Source of the DNA: Thermoflexales bacterium
GTDB taxonomy: Bacteria > Chloroflexota > Anaerolineae > Fen-1058
Assembly (NCBI GenBank): GCA_030834835.1
Contig: JAUQXD010000993.1
Coordinates: forward strand, 1 to 5,801
Direction: 5' to 3'
DNA: 5,801 nucleotides
Under the pieces are notes generated by a model that saw only the letters and a program-made list of their open reading frames with translations, searched no databases and had not been told where the DNA came from. The translations under genes and the position numbers were made by a program. Of the stretch, positions 1 through 5,801 are shown in pieces (within the stretch, counting starts at the first letter, position 1; every line of letters starts with the position of its first letter).

Positions 1-870
1 GCCCCACACGCCCATCGTCAGCCCCCCCAACAACATGCCGCTCCCCGCCATCGAGAGCACCACGCCCAGCGTCGAAGCGCCGGTGAAGCTCAATATCAGC
101 GGAATAATCAGCACCATGACAAACCCCAGACTGAAATACACTGTGGCGACAAACAGCAACAGGCGCAGCAGACCCGGCCGTTGCCGAATGTATTTCCAGC
201 CAAAGGTGAGCTCTTGCCGCAGATTGCCTTGTGCGGCCCGGCCGGTACTGGTTATCTCCGGCTTGGGAAACCGGACGATCAGCAGCGTGACCACGGCAAA
301 CACAAATGTGGACAGGTCGATCAGAATGACCCCTTGCAGGCCCAGGCTTACGACGAGCAAGCCGGCCAACGCCGGGGCGATGATCTGGGCTGAGGCCGGG
401 CCAATCTCGATCAATCCGGTGGCGCGTGCCAGGTGTCGTTTGGGAACCAGGAGAGTGGTAACTGCATAATAGGCCGGCCACCGGAAAGCGCTAAAGGCCG
501 AGCTCAAGGCCACGGGCAAATAGAGGTGCCACGGTTGCAACGACCAGTAGCCGGCCTGTCCCGCGGCCAGCATCAGCCAGATGGTTACGCTACACAGTCC
601 GGCGCCGATGTCACTCACCAACATCGCCCGGCGGCGATCCCACCGATCGACGAGCACGCCGGCCACAGGGGAGAGCAGCACACTCGGCACGACGTTGAAG
701 AAAGAGAACAGGGCCAGCTGCGTCACTGATCCCTCCGTCTGATAATACCAGACGCCCAACGCCAGGCCGCTGAGACCGGACCCGATGAGTGAGATCAGCT
801 GGCCGACCCAGACCAGACCGAAGACGGTCAATTCGTGCGTGATGATAAAGCGCTTGCGGGCTATTTCCAC
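1..870 (-). CDS. MFS exporter of the NRPS cluster (3' end beyond the window)
   Basis: I translated this frame by hand; it is open for 290 codons to the window edge, so the C-terminus is missing. It begins VEIARKRFIITHELTVFG with a short cytoplasmic N-terminus, then hydrophobic helices at about residues 16-42, 51-73, 82-104, 112-134, 160-176, 180-199, 235-260 and 265-288. The MFS motif A loop between helices 2 and 3 is clear: GVLVDRWDRRRAML at residues 71-84 (G71, D75, R76, R79-R81). A hydrophilic loop at about 201-232 separates the two six-helix halves. The pattern fits drug:H+ antiporters of the MFS_3/DHA3 type (MefA and EntS relatives), inner-membrane proteins often found in NRPS clusters. 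The GTG at 868-870 is chosen because the frame has a stop eight codons upstream and no other start between. It lies 4 nt after the NRPS stop, so coupled translation is likely. Exporting the peptide made by this cluster is inferred from position; the substrate is unknown. Confidence 0.9.
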   Translation of the reverse strand, partial: MEIARKRFIITHELTVFGLVWVGQLISLIGSGLSGLALGVWYYQTEGSVTQLALFSFFNVVPSVLLSPVAGVLVDRWDRRRAMLVSDIGAGLCSVTIWLMLAAGQAGYWSLQPWHLYLPVALSSAFSAFRWPAYYAVTTLLVPKRHLARATGLIEIGPASAQIIAPALAGLLVVSLGLQGVILIDLSTFVFAVVTLLIVRFPKPEITSTGRAAQGNLRQELTFGWKYIRQRPGLLRLLLFVATVYFSLGFVMVLIIPLILSFTGASTLGVVLSMAGSGMLLGGLTMGVWG

Positions 871-882
871 GTGATTACCTGT
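871..882 (-). promoter_or_regulatory. Weak ribosome binding site deciding the GTG start of the MFS gene
   Basis: On the minus strand the sequence reads ACAGGTAATCAC and then GTG. The AGG lies 7 nt before the start codon and overlaps the last arginine codon and TAA stop of the NRPS gene. It is a weak Shine-Dalgarno match. Together with the 4-nt gap between stop and start, it suggests that ribosomes finishing the NRPS reinitiate on the exporter. No room remains here for a separate promoter or terminator. Confidence 0.45.
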
Positions 883-3800
883 CCGATCCGATTAAGGTGA
901 ACTGCTCGTGCAGCTGCGCGGCTAACACTTGCACCTGTGGCTCGCGCAACATCGTATAGTGATTACCGGGCACACTGTGTAGTTCCAGGCCGCCCAGAGC
1001 CAGCTTGCGCCAATCGGCTTCAGGCGTTGCAGGTGGATTACCCGGCGCGTCGTTTGCTTTTAAAAAGATCAGCCGTCCGGGATACACCTGTGGGCGAAAT
1101 TGACGCAGTGCCTCGACATTGCTTTGAAAAACGTGAAAGAGTTGGCGGAGCTGGGCCAGCTCCACGCCGACCGGGATGAGTTCGGCTTGCAGCGCTTGCG
1201 TGTGCAGGTAAGCCAGTCGGGCATCTGGATCAAGCCCGTTCAAACATTCTCGATCAAATGCAACCGATCGCCAGGCAATGCCCAGATCCTGGGCAAAGGC
1301 GGCCAGCAGCGCCGGTTCGTCTTCGTCCTCAGTAACCTCGGCCGGGGCATAGCTGTCCAGCAAAATCAGCCGGGCTATGGTCTGGCCCTGCGCGTGAAGC
1401 TGCCGGGCCATCTCAAAGGCGATCACACCACCCAGTGACCAGCCGAGCAACAGATACGGCCCTTGAGGTTGCACAGTGCGCAGCGCCGCTACATAGTGCT
1501 GCGCCATCGTCTCGATGCTGGTCTCCGGCTCCTGGCCGTCATTCAAGCCGCGAGCTTGCAGGGCATAGCAAGGCCGATCGGGTCCCAGGTGACGCACCAG
1601 ATCGGCATAGCCCAACACGTGACCGCCGCCCGGATGAACCAGAAACACCGGCAGTTGATCGCTCGGGCCATTCTGCAGCAGCACTAACGGAGAAATGGCC
1701 TGAGGCTGAATCGTCTGGCGCAGGACAACCGCTAACTGCTCGATCGTTGCACCTTGAAAGAGTGTTGTTACCGGCAAGTGATGGCCCCACTCCTGCCGGA
1801 TGCGCGCGATCAGTTGAACGGCCAACAACGAATGTCCGCCCAACTCAAAGAAGTTGTGCCGCACACCGATCGGCTGAACCCGCAGCAGATCTTCCCAGAT
1901 CTGAACCAGCCGCAGCTCCACCGCATCACGCGGGGCGATGAGCGGTGTCTGTGAGTCGAGCTTGATCTGCTCCGGCGCTGGCAGCGCCCGCCGATCGACT
2001 TTTCCATTGGGCGTCAACGGCAATGCCTCCAGCACGACAAACACTGCGGGCATCATATAGTCCGGCAACTTATGATACAGGTACTGGCGCAAGGCGCTCA
2101 CCTCAATCTCAGATGAGTGCCGCACCAGGTAAGCCACCAGGCGCGACGAACCTGCTTGATCGTTCTGCACCACGACGACTGCGTCACGCACCGCCGGATA
2201 CTGTCGCAAACTCGTTTCGATCTCGCCCAGTTCGATGCGAAAGCCGCGGACCTTTACTTGCTGATCGATGCGGCCCAAAAGCTCAAGGGTGCCATCGGGC
2301 CGATACCGAGCCAGATCGCCGGTGCGATACAGCCTGCCGCCGTGAGACCGACTGAACGGATCGGGCATATAGCGCGCGGCCGTCAGATCGGGGCGTTGAT
2401 AATAACCGCGTGTCACTCCGGCCCCGCCGATGTATAGTTCGCCGCTTACCCCGATCGGAACAGGCCGCAGATGAGCGTCCAGGATGTAGACCTGCGTGTT
2501 GTCAATAGGCCGCCCGATGGTTGCTGGCCCGCCAGCTACGCGCAGCGTCTGCGTGGAATAGGTGGTCGTCTCGGATGGGCCGTAAAGATCGTGCACACGC
2601 TCGAGGGTGGGTTGTCGATAGAGGTGTTCCACCAGTTCCTGCGATAGCGGTTCACCCGCCAGATTGATTACCCGTACTGACTCCGGAATATTCCCGCTCG
2701 GCAACAGTTCTTTCATCGCCGACGGCACGGTGTTGATCAAAGTAAGCCGACTTGCCGCCGGCAGTTCGGGCAACTGCAGCGCATTCTGGGCCAGCACCAC
2801 GGCGCCACCGCTCATCAACGTTCCAAAGATTTCAAATATCGACAGATCAAAACTGATCGAGGTGGCCGCCAATACGCCGGACATGACCGTCGGATCAAAT
2901 ATCTGTCGGACCCAATTCAAAAACGCTACCGCATTGTCATGTTGAATGGCGACGCCTTTGGGTCGCCCGGTTGAACCCGAGGTATAGATGAGATAAGCCA
3001 GACTTTGGGGCGAGACAAAATAATCGGGATTGCGCGCGGCCTGCTGCGTGATACTCGCTCCATCGACATCGAAACACACCGGCCGAAAATCCTGCGGTGA
3101 CAGCCGTTCCAGCAGACGAGAATCCGTCAGCACAACGGACGATCGACTGTCTTGCAGCATAAAGGTCAACCGCTCAGCAGGATAAGCCGGATCAAGCGGG
3201 ACGTATGCCCCGCCGGCCTTCAAAATTCCCAACAAGCCCACAATCATTGAGATGGAGCGTTCCAGGCAAACGCCTACCAGGCTTTCCGGCCCCACCCCCA
3301 ACGCGCGCAGATAATGCGCCAGTTGATTCGCGCGCCGATTGAGTTCGTGATAGGTGATGTGCTCGTCGCCATCGACCACCGCGATCGCTTCCGGCGTCCG
3401 GGTTACCTGGTCTTCGATCAGGTGATAGATGCACTGCGCCGATGAATACGCGCGCCGTGTATCATTCCAATCGACCAGCACTTGCTGTTGTTCGGCCGCA
3501 CTCAACCACGGCAGTTGTGACAACCGTTGGCCGGGATCGGCCACACTGCCCGCCAGCAAAATCTCTAAATGCTGGATCAGACGCGCCACAGTGGCCGCCT
3601 CAAACAGGTCGGTGTTGTACTCGCACGCGCCTTGCAAGCCGTCGGCTGTTTCCACGAACCCCAGGGTCAAGTCGAATTTAGCCGTCTCGCTCTCGATCGC
3701 CACTGCCGTCATAGTTAGATCGGGCAGGTCGATGGTGATCGGCGCGATATTCTGCAGGATAAACATCACCTGAAACACCGGCGTGCGGCTCAAATCGCGC

Positions 3801-4954
3801 GGCAGATGCAGCTCCTCCACCAGCCGATCAAACGGCAAGTCCTGATGCGCGTAGGCTTCCAACGTGACCTCGCGAACGCGCCCCAACAACTCGCTGAAGG
3901 TCGGATCGCCCGAAAGATTCACCCGTAGTGCCAGCGTGTTCACAAAAAAGCCGATCAACCCTTCCACTTCGGCCCGCGTCCGATTGGCAATCGGCGTCCC
4001 CACAATCACGTCGGTCTGGCCGCTGTAACGCTGCAACAACGCCTGGAAGCCTGCCAGCAACGTCATAAACAACGTCGTCCCCGTCTGCCGGCTCAAGCTC
4101 TTCAGGGCTTCGGTCATCTCTCGTGACAGCGTGAAAGTCTGTGTCGCGCCCCGAAACGTCTGCTGCGCCGGGCGCGGATGATCGGTCGGTAACGCCAATA
4201 GCGGCAGCGGCGCGCGCAGCTGCTCCGTCCAGTAATTCAACTGGGAGGCCAGCACTTCGCCCGTCAGCCAACCTCGCTGCCACGCCGCATAATCGGCATA
4301 CTGCAGCGGTAAATTCGCCAGCGCAGCGAACTGCCCGGTCTGCCGCGCCTGATAGAGTGCGGCCACCTCGCGGACCAGCACGCCCGTCGACCACCCATCG
4401 GAGATGATGTGATGCAGCGTTACCAGCAGGACGTGGTCTTCCGGCTGCAGGCGCATCAAGCCCGCGCGCACCAACGGACCGCAGGCCAGATCGAACGGCG
4501 TGGCGGCTTCGGCTCGTACCCACGCCTGTACCTGGCGCTCACGCTCAGCCTCAGGCTCGTCCTGCCGATCGAGCACAGGCAGTTCCAGCGTCAAAGTAGG
4601 TGCAATGACCTGGCAGGGCTGATCGTCGCTGAGGCTGAAGATGGTGCGCAGCGTCTCATGGCGCCGGATCACGTCATTCAGGCTGCGTTCCAGGGCGGCC
4701 ACATCCAGCGGTCCCTTCAACCGTACTGCCAGCGGTATGTTGTAGGCCGCGTTGCCTGGTTCCAGTTGATCCAGAAACCACAGTCGCTGCTGGGCCAGTG
4801 ATAGAGGCAAGGGCTTATCGCGGGCGACAGGCGGGATAGGCGGCATGGTCGCGCCCTGCAGGCGTTTTTCAAGGGTCGCCTGTTTGGCCGTCGACAACCT
4901 GGCGCGACGCGCCAACAGATCTTCTTTGCGACGTTCGAAATCACGCTCGGTCAC
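875..4954 (-). CDS. NRPS termination module, C-A-T-TE, predicted alanine-activating
   Basis: Complete 1359-residue cytoplasmic synthetase. Residues 1-45 are a charged helical N-terminal linker (LS..K...LEKRLQG). C domain, about 46-490: PLSLAQQRLWF start motif, catalytic HHIISDG at 181-187 (second His H182), EVEGLIGFFVN at 329-339, HQDLPFDRLVEE at 370-381; it looks like an L-type peptide-bond-forming domain. A domain, about 505-990: YTSGSTGRPKG (657-667), FDLSIFE (702-708), LYGPSET (790-796), YRTGDLARYRPDG (876-888), GRIDQQVKVRGFRIELGEIE (894-913) and NGKVDRR with K985. Code residues D703 L704 F707 N741 N764 A766 L790 T798 Y799 K985 suggest alanine. T domain, about 1005-1080: FFELGGHSLL with phosphopantetheine serine S1042. 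TE domain, about 1100-1352: HPGGG (1107-1111) and GWSLGG with S1173, D1200 and H1332 as the likely triad. All visible core motifs are intact, with no methyltransferase insertion. As the last module it should add one residue and release the peptide. GTG is the start because a TGA lies two codons upstream in frame. The next in-frame ATG (M37) would remove the linker. Confidence 0.97.
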   Translation of the reverse strand: MTERDFERRKEDLLARRARLSTAKQATLEKRLQGATMPPIPPVARDKPLPLSLAQQRLWFLDQLEPGNAAYNIPLAVRLKGPLDVAALERSLNDVIRRHETLRTIFSLSDDQPCQVIAPTLTLELPVLDRQDEPEAERERQVQAWVRAEAATPFDLACGPLVRAGLMRLQPEDHVLLVTLHHIISDGWSTGVLVREVAALYQARQTGQFAALANLPLQYADYAAWQRGWLTGEVLASQLNYWTEQLRAPLPLLALPTDHPRPAQQTFRGATQTFTLSREMTEALKSLSRQTGTTLFMTLLAGFQALLQRYSGQTDVIVGTPIANRTRAEVEGLIGFFVNTLALRVNLSGDPTFSELLGRVREVTLEAYAHQDLPFDRLVEELHLPRDLSRTPVFQVMFILQNIAPITIDLPDLTMTAVAIESETAKFDLTLGFVETADGLQGACEYNTDLFEAATVARLIQHLEILLAGSVADPGQRLSQLPWLSAAEQQQVLVDWNDTRRAYSSAQCIYHLIEDQVTRTPEAIAVVDGDEHITYHELNRRANQLAHYLRALGVGPESLVGVCLERSISMIVGLLGILKAGGAYVPLDPAYPAERLTFMLQDSRSSVVLTDSRLLERLSPQDFRPVCFDVDGASITQQAARNPDYFVSPQSLAYLIYTSGSTGRPKGVAIQHDNAVAFLNWVRQIFDPTVMSGVLAATSISFDLSIFEIFGTLMSGGAVVLAQNALQLPELPAASRLTLINTVPSAMKELLPSGNIPESVRVINLAGEPLSQELVEHLYRQPTLERVHDLYGPSETTTYSTQTLRVAGGPATIGRPIDNTQVYILDAHLRPVPIGVSGELYIGGAGVTRGYYQRPDLTAARYMPDPFSRSHGGRLYRTGDLARYRPDGTLELLGRIDQQVKVRGFRIELGEIETSLRQYPAVRDAVVVVQNDQAGSSRLVAYLVRHSSEIEVSALRQYLYHKLPDYMMPAVFVVLEALPLTPNGKVDRRALPAPEQIKLDSQTPLIAPRDAVELRLVQIWEDLLRVQPIGVRHNFFELGGHSLLAVQLIARIRQEWGHHLPVTTLFQGATIEQLAVVLRQTIQPQAISPLVLLQNGPSDQLPVFLVHPGGGHVLGYADLVRHLGPDRPCYALQARGLNDGQEPETSIETMAQHYVAALRTVQPQGPYLLLGWSLGGVIAFEMARQLHAQGQTIARLILLDSYAPAEVTEDEDEPALLAAFAQDLGIAWRSVAFDRECLNGLDPDARLAYLHTQALQAELIPVGVELAQLRQLFHVFQSNVEALRQFRPQVYPGRLIFLKANDAPGNPPATPEADWRKLALGGLELHSVPGNHYTMLREPQVQVLAAQLHEQFTLIGSDR
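3759..3988 (-). repeat. C-domain paralogous block, copy 1 (in the C-A-T-TE gene)
   Basis: This stretch encodes ANRT through FQVMF of the downstream C domain (residues 323-398). It pairs with the equivalent stretch at about 5384-5614 in the upstream gene. About 51 of 76 residues match, and several DNA stretches are nearly the same, for example CCCTTCCACTTCGG on the plus strand in both. It is a dispersed same-orientation repeat that arises from domain homology and is a possible site for recombination or gene conversion. Confidence 0.7.
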
Positions 4955-4961
4955 GATTCAT
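4952..4961 (-). other. Same-frame TGA/GTG junction between the two NRPS genes
   Basis: The minus strand reads A-TGA-ATC-GTG. The TGA (4958-4960) ends the upstream NRPS, and the GTG (4952-4954) starting the next NRPS is two codons later in the same frame. One base substitution would fuse the two genes into one continuous reading frame. An ATG overlapping the TGA (4959-4961) is in another frame and reaches a stop after six codons, so it is not the start. A nonsense mutation, gene fission, a natural split, or a sequence error would all look like this. Confidence 0.8.
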
Positions 4962-5801
4962 TCGCCTCGCAGTCTCTTCTCAAACAACGCGCGTTGTGCG
5001 TCAGACAAATTTGTCCGCCGGTTAGCCAGGCTCAGCCGGCGCTGCGCTAACGCATCGATCGGGGGCGGTGTGTCGTCTGATGATACAGCCACATTCAAGC
5101 GACGCTCTCGCGCCGGGATGAACGATAGCCAATCGGACAGCGGCCGATCGAGATCGGCATCAGCGGCCGTGATCCGATCGAGCAGTGCGACGTAATCGGT
5201 CATCAGCCGCGCGATGGTCGCATCGTCAAATAGATCGGTGTTATAACCGACGGCCCCCGCAAAACCGTGATCGGATTCTTCCAGGTCCAGATGCAAATCA
5301 GCCGATTGATAGATCCCCGTTTCAAGCTCGATGACGTCCACGGCCAGGTTCGGCAGCTGCGGCGCGGGCCTGACCGGCGTCGATGAGAACATGACCTGAA
5401 AGAGCGGGTTATAACTCAGGTCGCGCTCAAGCCGCAGGGCCTCTACCAATTTGGTGAAAGGCACCTCCTGATGCGCGTGCGCGTTCAACACCGTGTCACG
5501 CACCCGCCCGGTCAGCTCACGGAAAGATGGATCGCCGGCCAGATCGGTGCGCAGCGCCAGCACGTTGACGAAGTAACCAATCAGCCCTTCCACTTCGGGC
5601 CAGGTACGATTGGCAACGGGCATCCCCACCACTAGATCAAGCTGCCCGGTGTAGCGCTGTAACAACGCTTCAAACGCCGTCAGGAGCAGCATGAAGGGCG
5701 TCACGTGCTCGCGGCGGCTCACTGCCTTGATTTTTTCACTGAGGGGCCGCGCCAGAACGATCGGCCGGTGCGTCCCCCGGAAACTCTGTATCGGCGGGCG
5801 T
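4958..5801 (-). CDS. NRPS, C-terminal end: terminal condensation domain (5' end beyond the window)
   Basis: The frame is open from the right edge (first full codon 5798-5800) to TGA, giving 280 residues of a longer protein. The GTG at 5720-5722 lies inside the C domain and is not a real start. Visible C-domain blocks, numbered from the edge: RPPIQSFRGTHRPIVLARPL (1-20), VVGMPVANRT (57-66), EVEGLIGYFVNVLALRTDL (69-87), HAHQEVPFTKLVEALRLERD (108-127), NPLFQVMF (131-138) and GYNTDLFDD (185-193). These fit a peptide-bond-forming C domain rather than an epimerization domain. The catalytic HHxxxDG block is off the window, so activity cannot be judged. After the domain, a C-A-linker-like stretch (about 220-245) passes directly into a charged helical tail (252-280) and stops: there is no A or T domain. 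It lies 3 nt from the next NRPS gene in the same frame, so the two proteins almost certainly act in one assembly line. The 76 residues from ANRT to FQVMF are about two-thirds identical to the same region of the downstream C domain. Confidence 0.93.
   Translation of the reverse strand, partial: RPPIQSFRGTHRPIVLARPLSEKIKAVSRREHVTPFMLLLTAFEALLQRYTGQLDLVVGMPVANRTWPEVEGLIGYFVNVLALRTDLAGDPSFRELTGRVRDTVLNAHAHQEVPFTKLVEALRLERDLSYNPLFQVMFSSTPVRPAPQLPNLAVDVIELETGIYQSADLHLDLEESDHGFAGAVGYNTDLFDDATIARLMTDYVALLDRITAADADLDRPLSDWLSFIPARERRLNVAVSSDDTPPPIDALAQRRLSLANRRTNLSDAQRALFEKRLRGE
4965..4968 (-). promoter_or_regulatory. Putative ribosome binding site for the C-A-T-TE gene
   Basis: GAGG, within GCGAGGCGAA on the minus strand, lies 10 nt before the GTG start. 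The spacing is slightly long but workable. It sits inside the last codons of the upstream NRPS, which supports true reinitiation at GTG rather than reliance on stop-codon readthrough. Confidence 0.45.
5384..5614 (-). repeat. C-domain paralogous block, copy 2 (in the upstream NRPS gene)
   Basis: This is the partner of the block at about 3759-3988, in the same orientation. It encodes ANRTWPEVEGLIGYFVN and onward to NPLFQVMF. Differences are spread throughout, which indicates an old duplication or descent from different modules rather than a recent copy. Confidence 0.7.

Larger units (their letters stand above)
4850..5041 (-). repeat. Diverged duplicated linker segment flanking the NRPS gene junction
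   Basis: Two related 27-residue segments lie on either side of the junction. The last 27 residues of the upstream NRPS (4961-5041, including RRTNLSDAQRALFEKRLRGE) align without gaps to residues 9-35 of the downstream NRPS (4850-4930, including RRARLSTAKQATLEKRLQG). I count 13 of 27 identical residues: R, L, RR, LS, A, A, EKRL and G. Segments of this kind normally precede the first C domain of an NRPS protein, so finding one at a C-terminus is unusual. At DNA level the copies are strongly diverged, so this is not a recent duplication. Confidence 0.75.

Noticed and set aside
22..28. Run of seven C (G7 on the coding strand) in the MFS gene as a phase-variable or frameshift site
   Set aside because: The frame is open through it to the window edge and the membrane-like sequence continues, but only seven codons follow. 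Seven bases is short for phase variation and there is no sign of disruption.
35..469. Plus-strand ORF of 144 codons, and others such as 1435-1941, 4409-4801 and 4845-5195
   Set aside because: They are antisense to clearly coding minus-strand genes and show low-complexity Arg/Pro/Ser composition with no family features.
3381..3388. HIP1 octamer GCGATCGC as proof of a cyanobacterial host
   Set aside because: There is only one full octamer in 5.8 kb. Cyanobacteria with HIP1 bias often have several in this length, and the wider GATC bias occurs in other groups too.
3828..4523. 231-residue minus-strand ORF inside the C domain of the 1359-residue NRPS
   Set aside because: It overlaps intact C-domain coding sequence in another frame, is very rich in Arg, Gly and Ala, and has no recognisable motif. 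It is a shadow of a GC-rich gene.
4958..5801. Upstream terminal domain read as an epimerization domain (A-T-E | C layout)
   Set aside because: The visible blocks (EVEGLIGYFVNVLALRTDL, HQEVPFTKLVEAL, NPLFQVMF) match peptide-bond-forming C domains. The different E-domain block with its GWFT-type motif is not present.
1..5801. CRISPR arrays, tRNA or rRNA genes, insertion sequences, riboswitches
   Set aside because: The window is nearly fully coding with gaps of 3 and 4 nt. I saw no direct-repeat arrays, transposase-like frames or terminal inverted repeats.

Overview
The window lies inside a modular nonribosomal peptide synthetase (NRPS) gene cluster. All real genes read on the minus strand, so biosynthetic order runs from high to low coordinates, and almost every base is coding. 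From right to left it holds: (1) the 3' end of an NRPS gene (4958-5801) whose visible part is the C-terminal half of a condensation (C) domain followed by a short charged helical tail; (2) a complete 1359-residue NRPS termination module (875-4954) with the order C-A-T-TE; (3) the first 290 codons of a major facilitator superfamily (MFS) exporter (1-870), which runs off the left edge. Gaps between genes are 3 nt and 4 nt, both downstream genes start with GTG, and no promoter or terminator is visible. This looks like one transcript with translational coupling.

Working model: the upstream synthetase delivers a carrier-bound peptide. The C domain of the 1359-residue protein condenses it with the amino acid loaded by its A domain; the ten-residue specificity code reads DLFNNALTYK, which I associate with alanine. 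The thioesterase releases the chain as an acid or a macrocycle, and the MFS protein exports it or gives self-resistance. No methylation, epimerization or reductase domain lies in the window.

The part most worth attention is the junction at about 4850-5045. The upstream protein ends in a C domain with no A or T domain after it, and the next protein begins with another C domain, so two C domains face each other across a gene boundary. The two ORFs share one reading frame and are separated by a single TGA and one sense codon before the GTG start. A related segment of about 27 residues (RR..LS..., ending EKRLxG) sits at the end of one protein and the start of the other. This could be a module rearrangement with loss of A-T, a gene fission, a deliberate split with docking helices, or a sequencing error.

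Organism: GC is moderately high (roughly 58-60% by eye) and GATC, often as CGATCG, is clearly over-represented. The assembly-line style fits groups rich in NRPS such as Chloroflexota, Cyanobacteria or Myxococcota, but the window alone does not decide between them.
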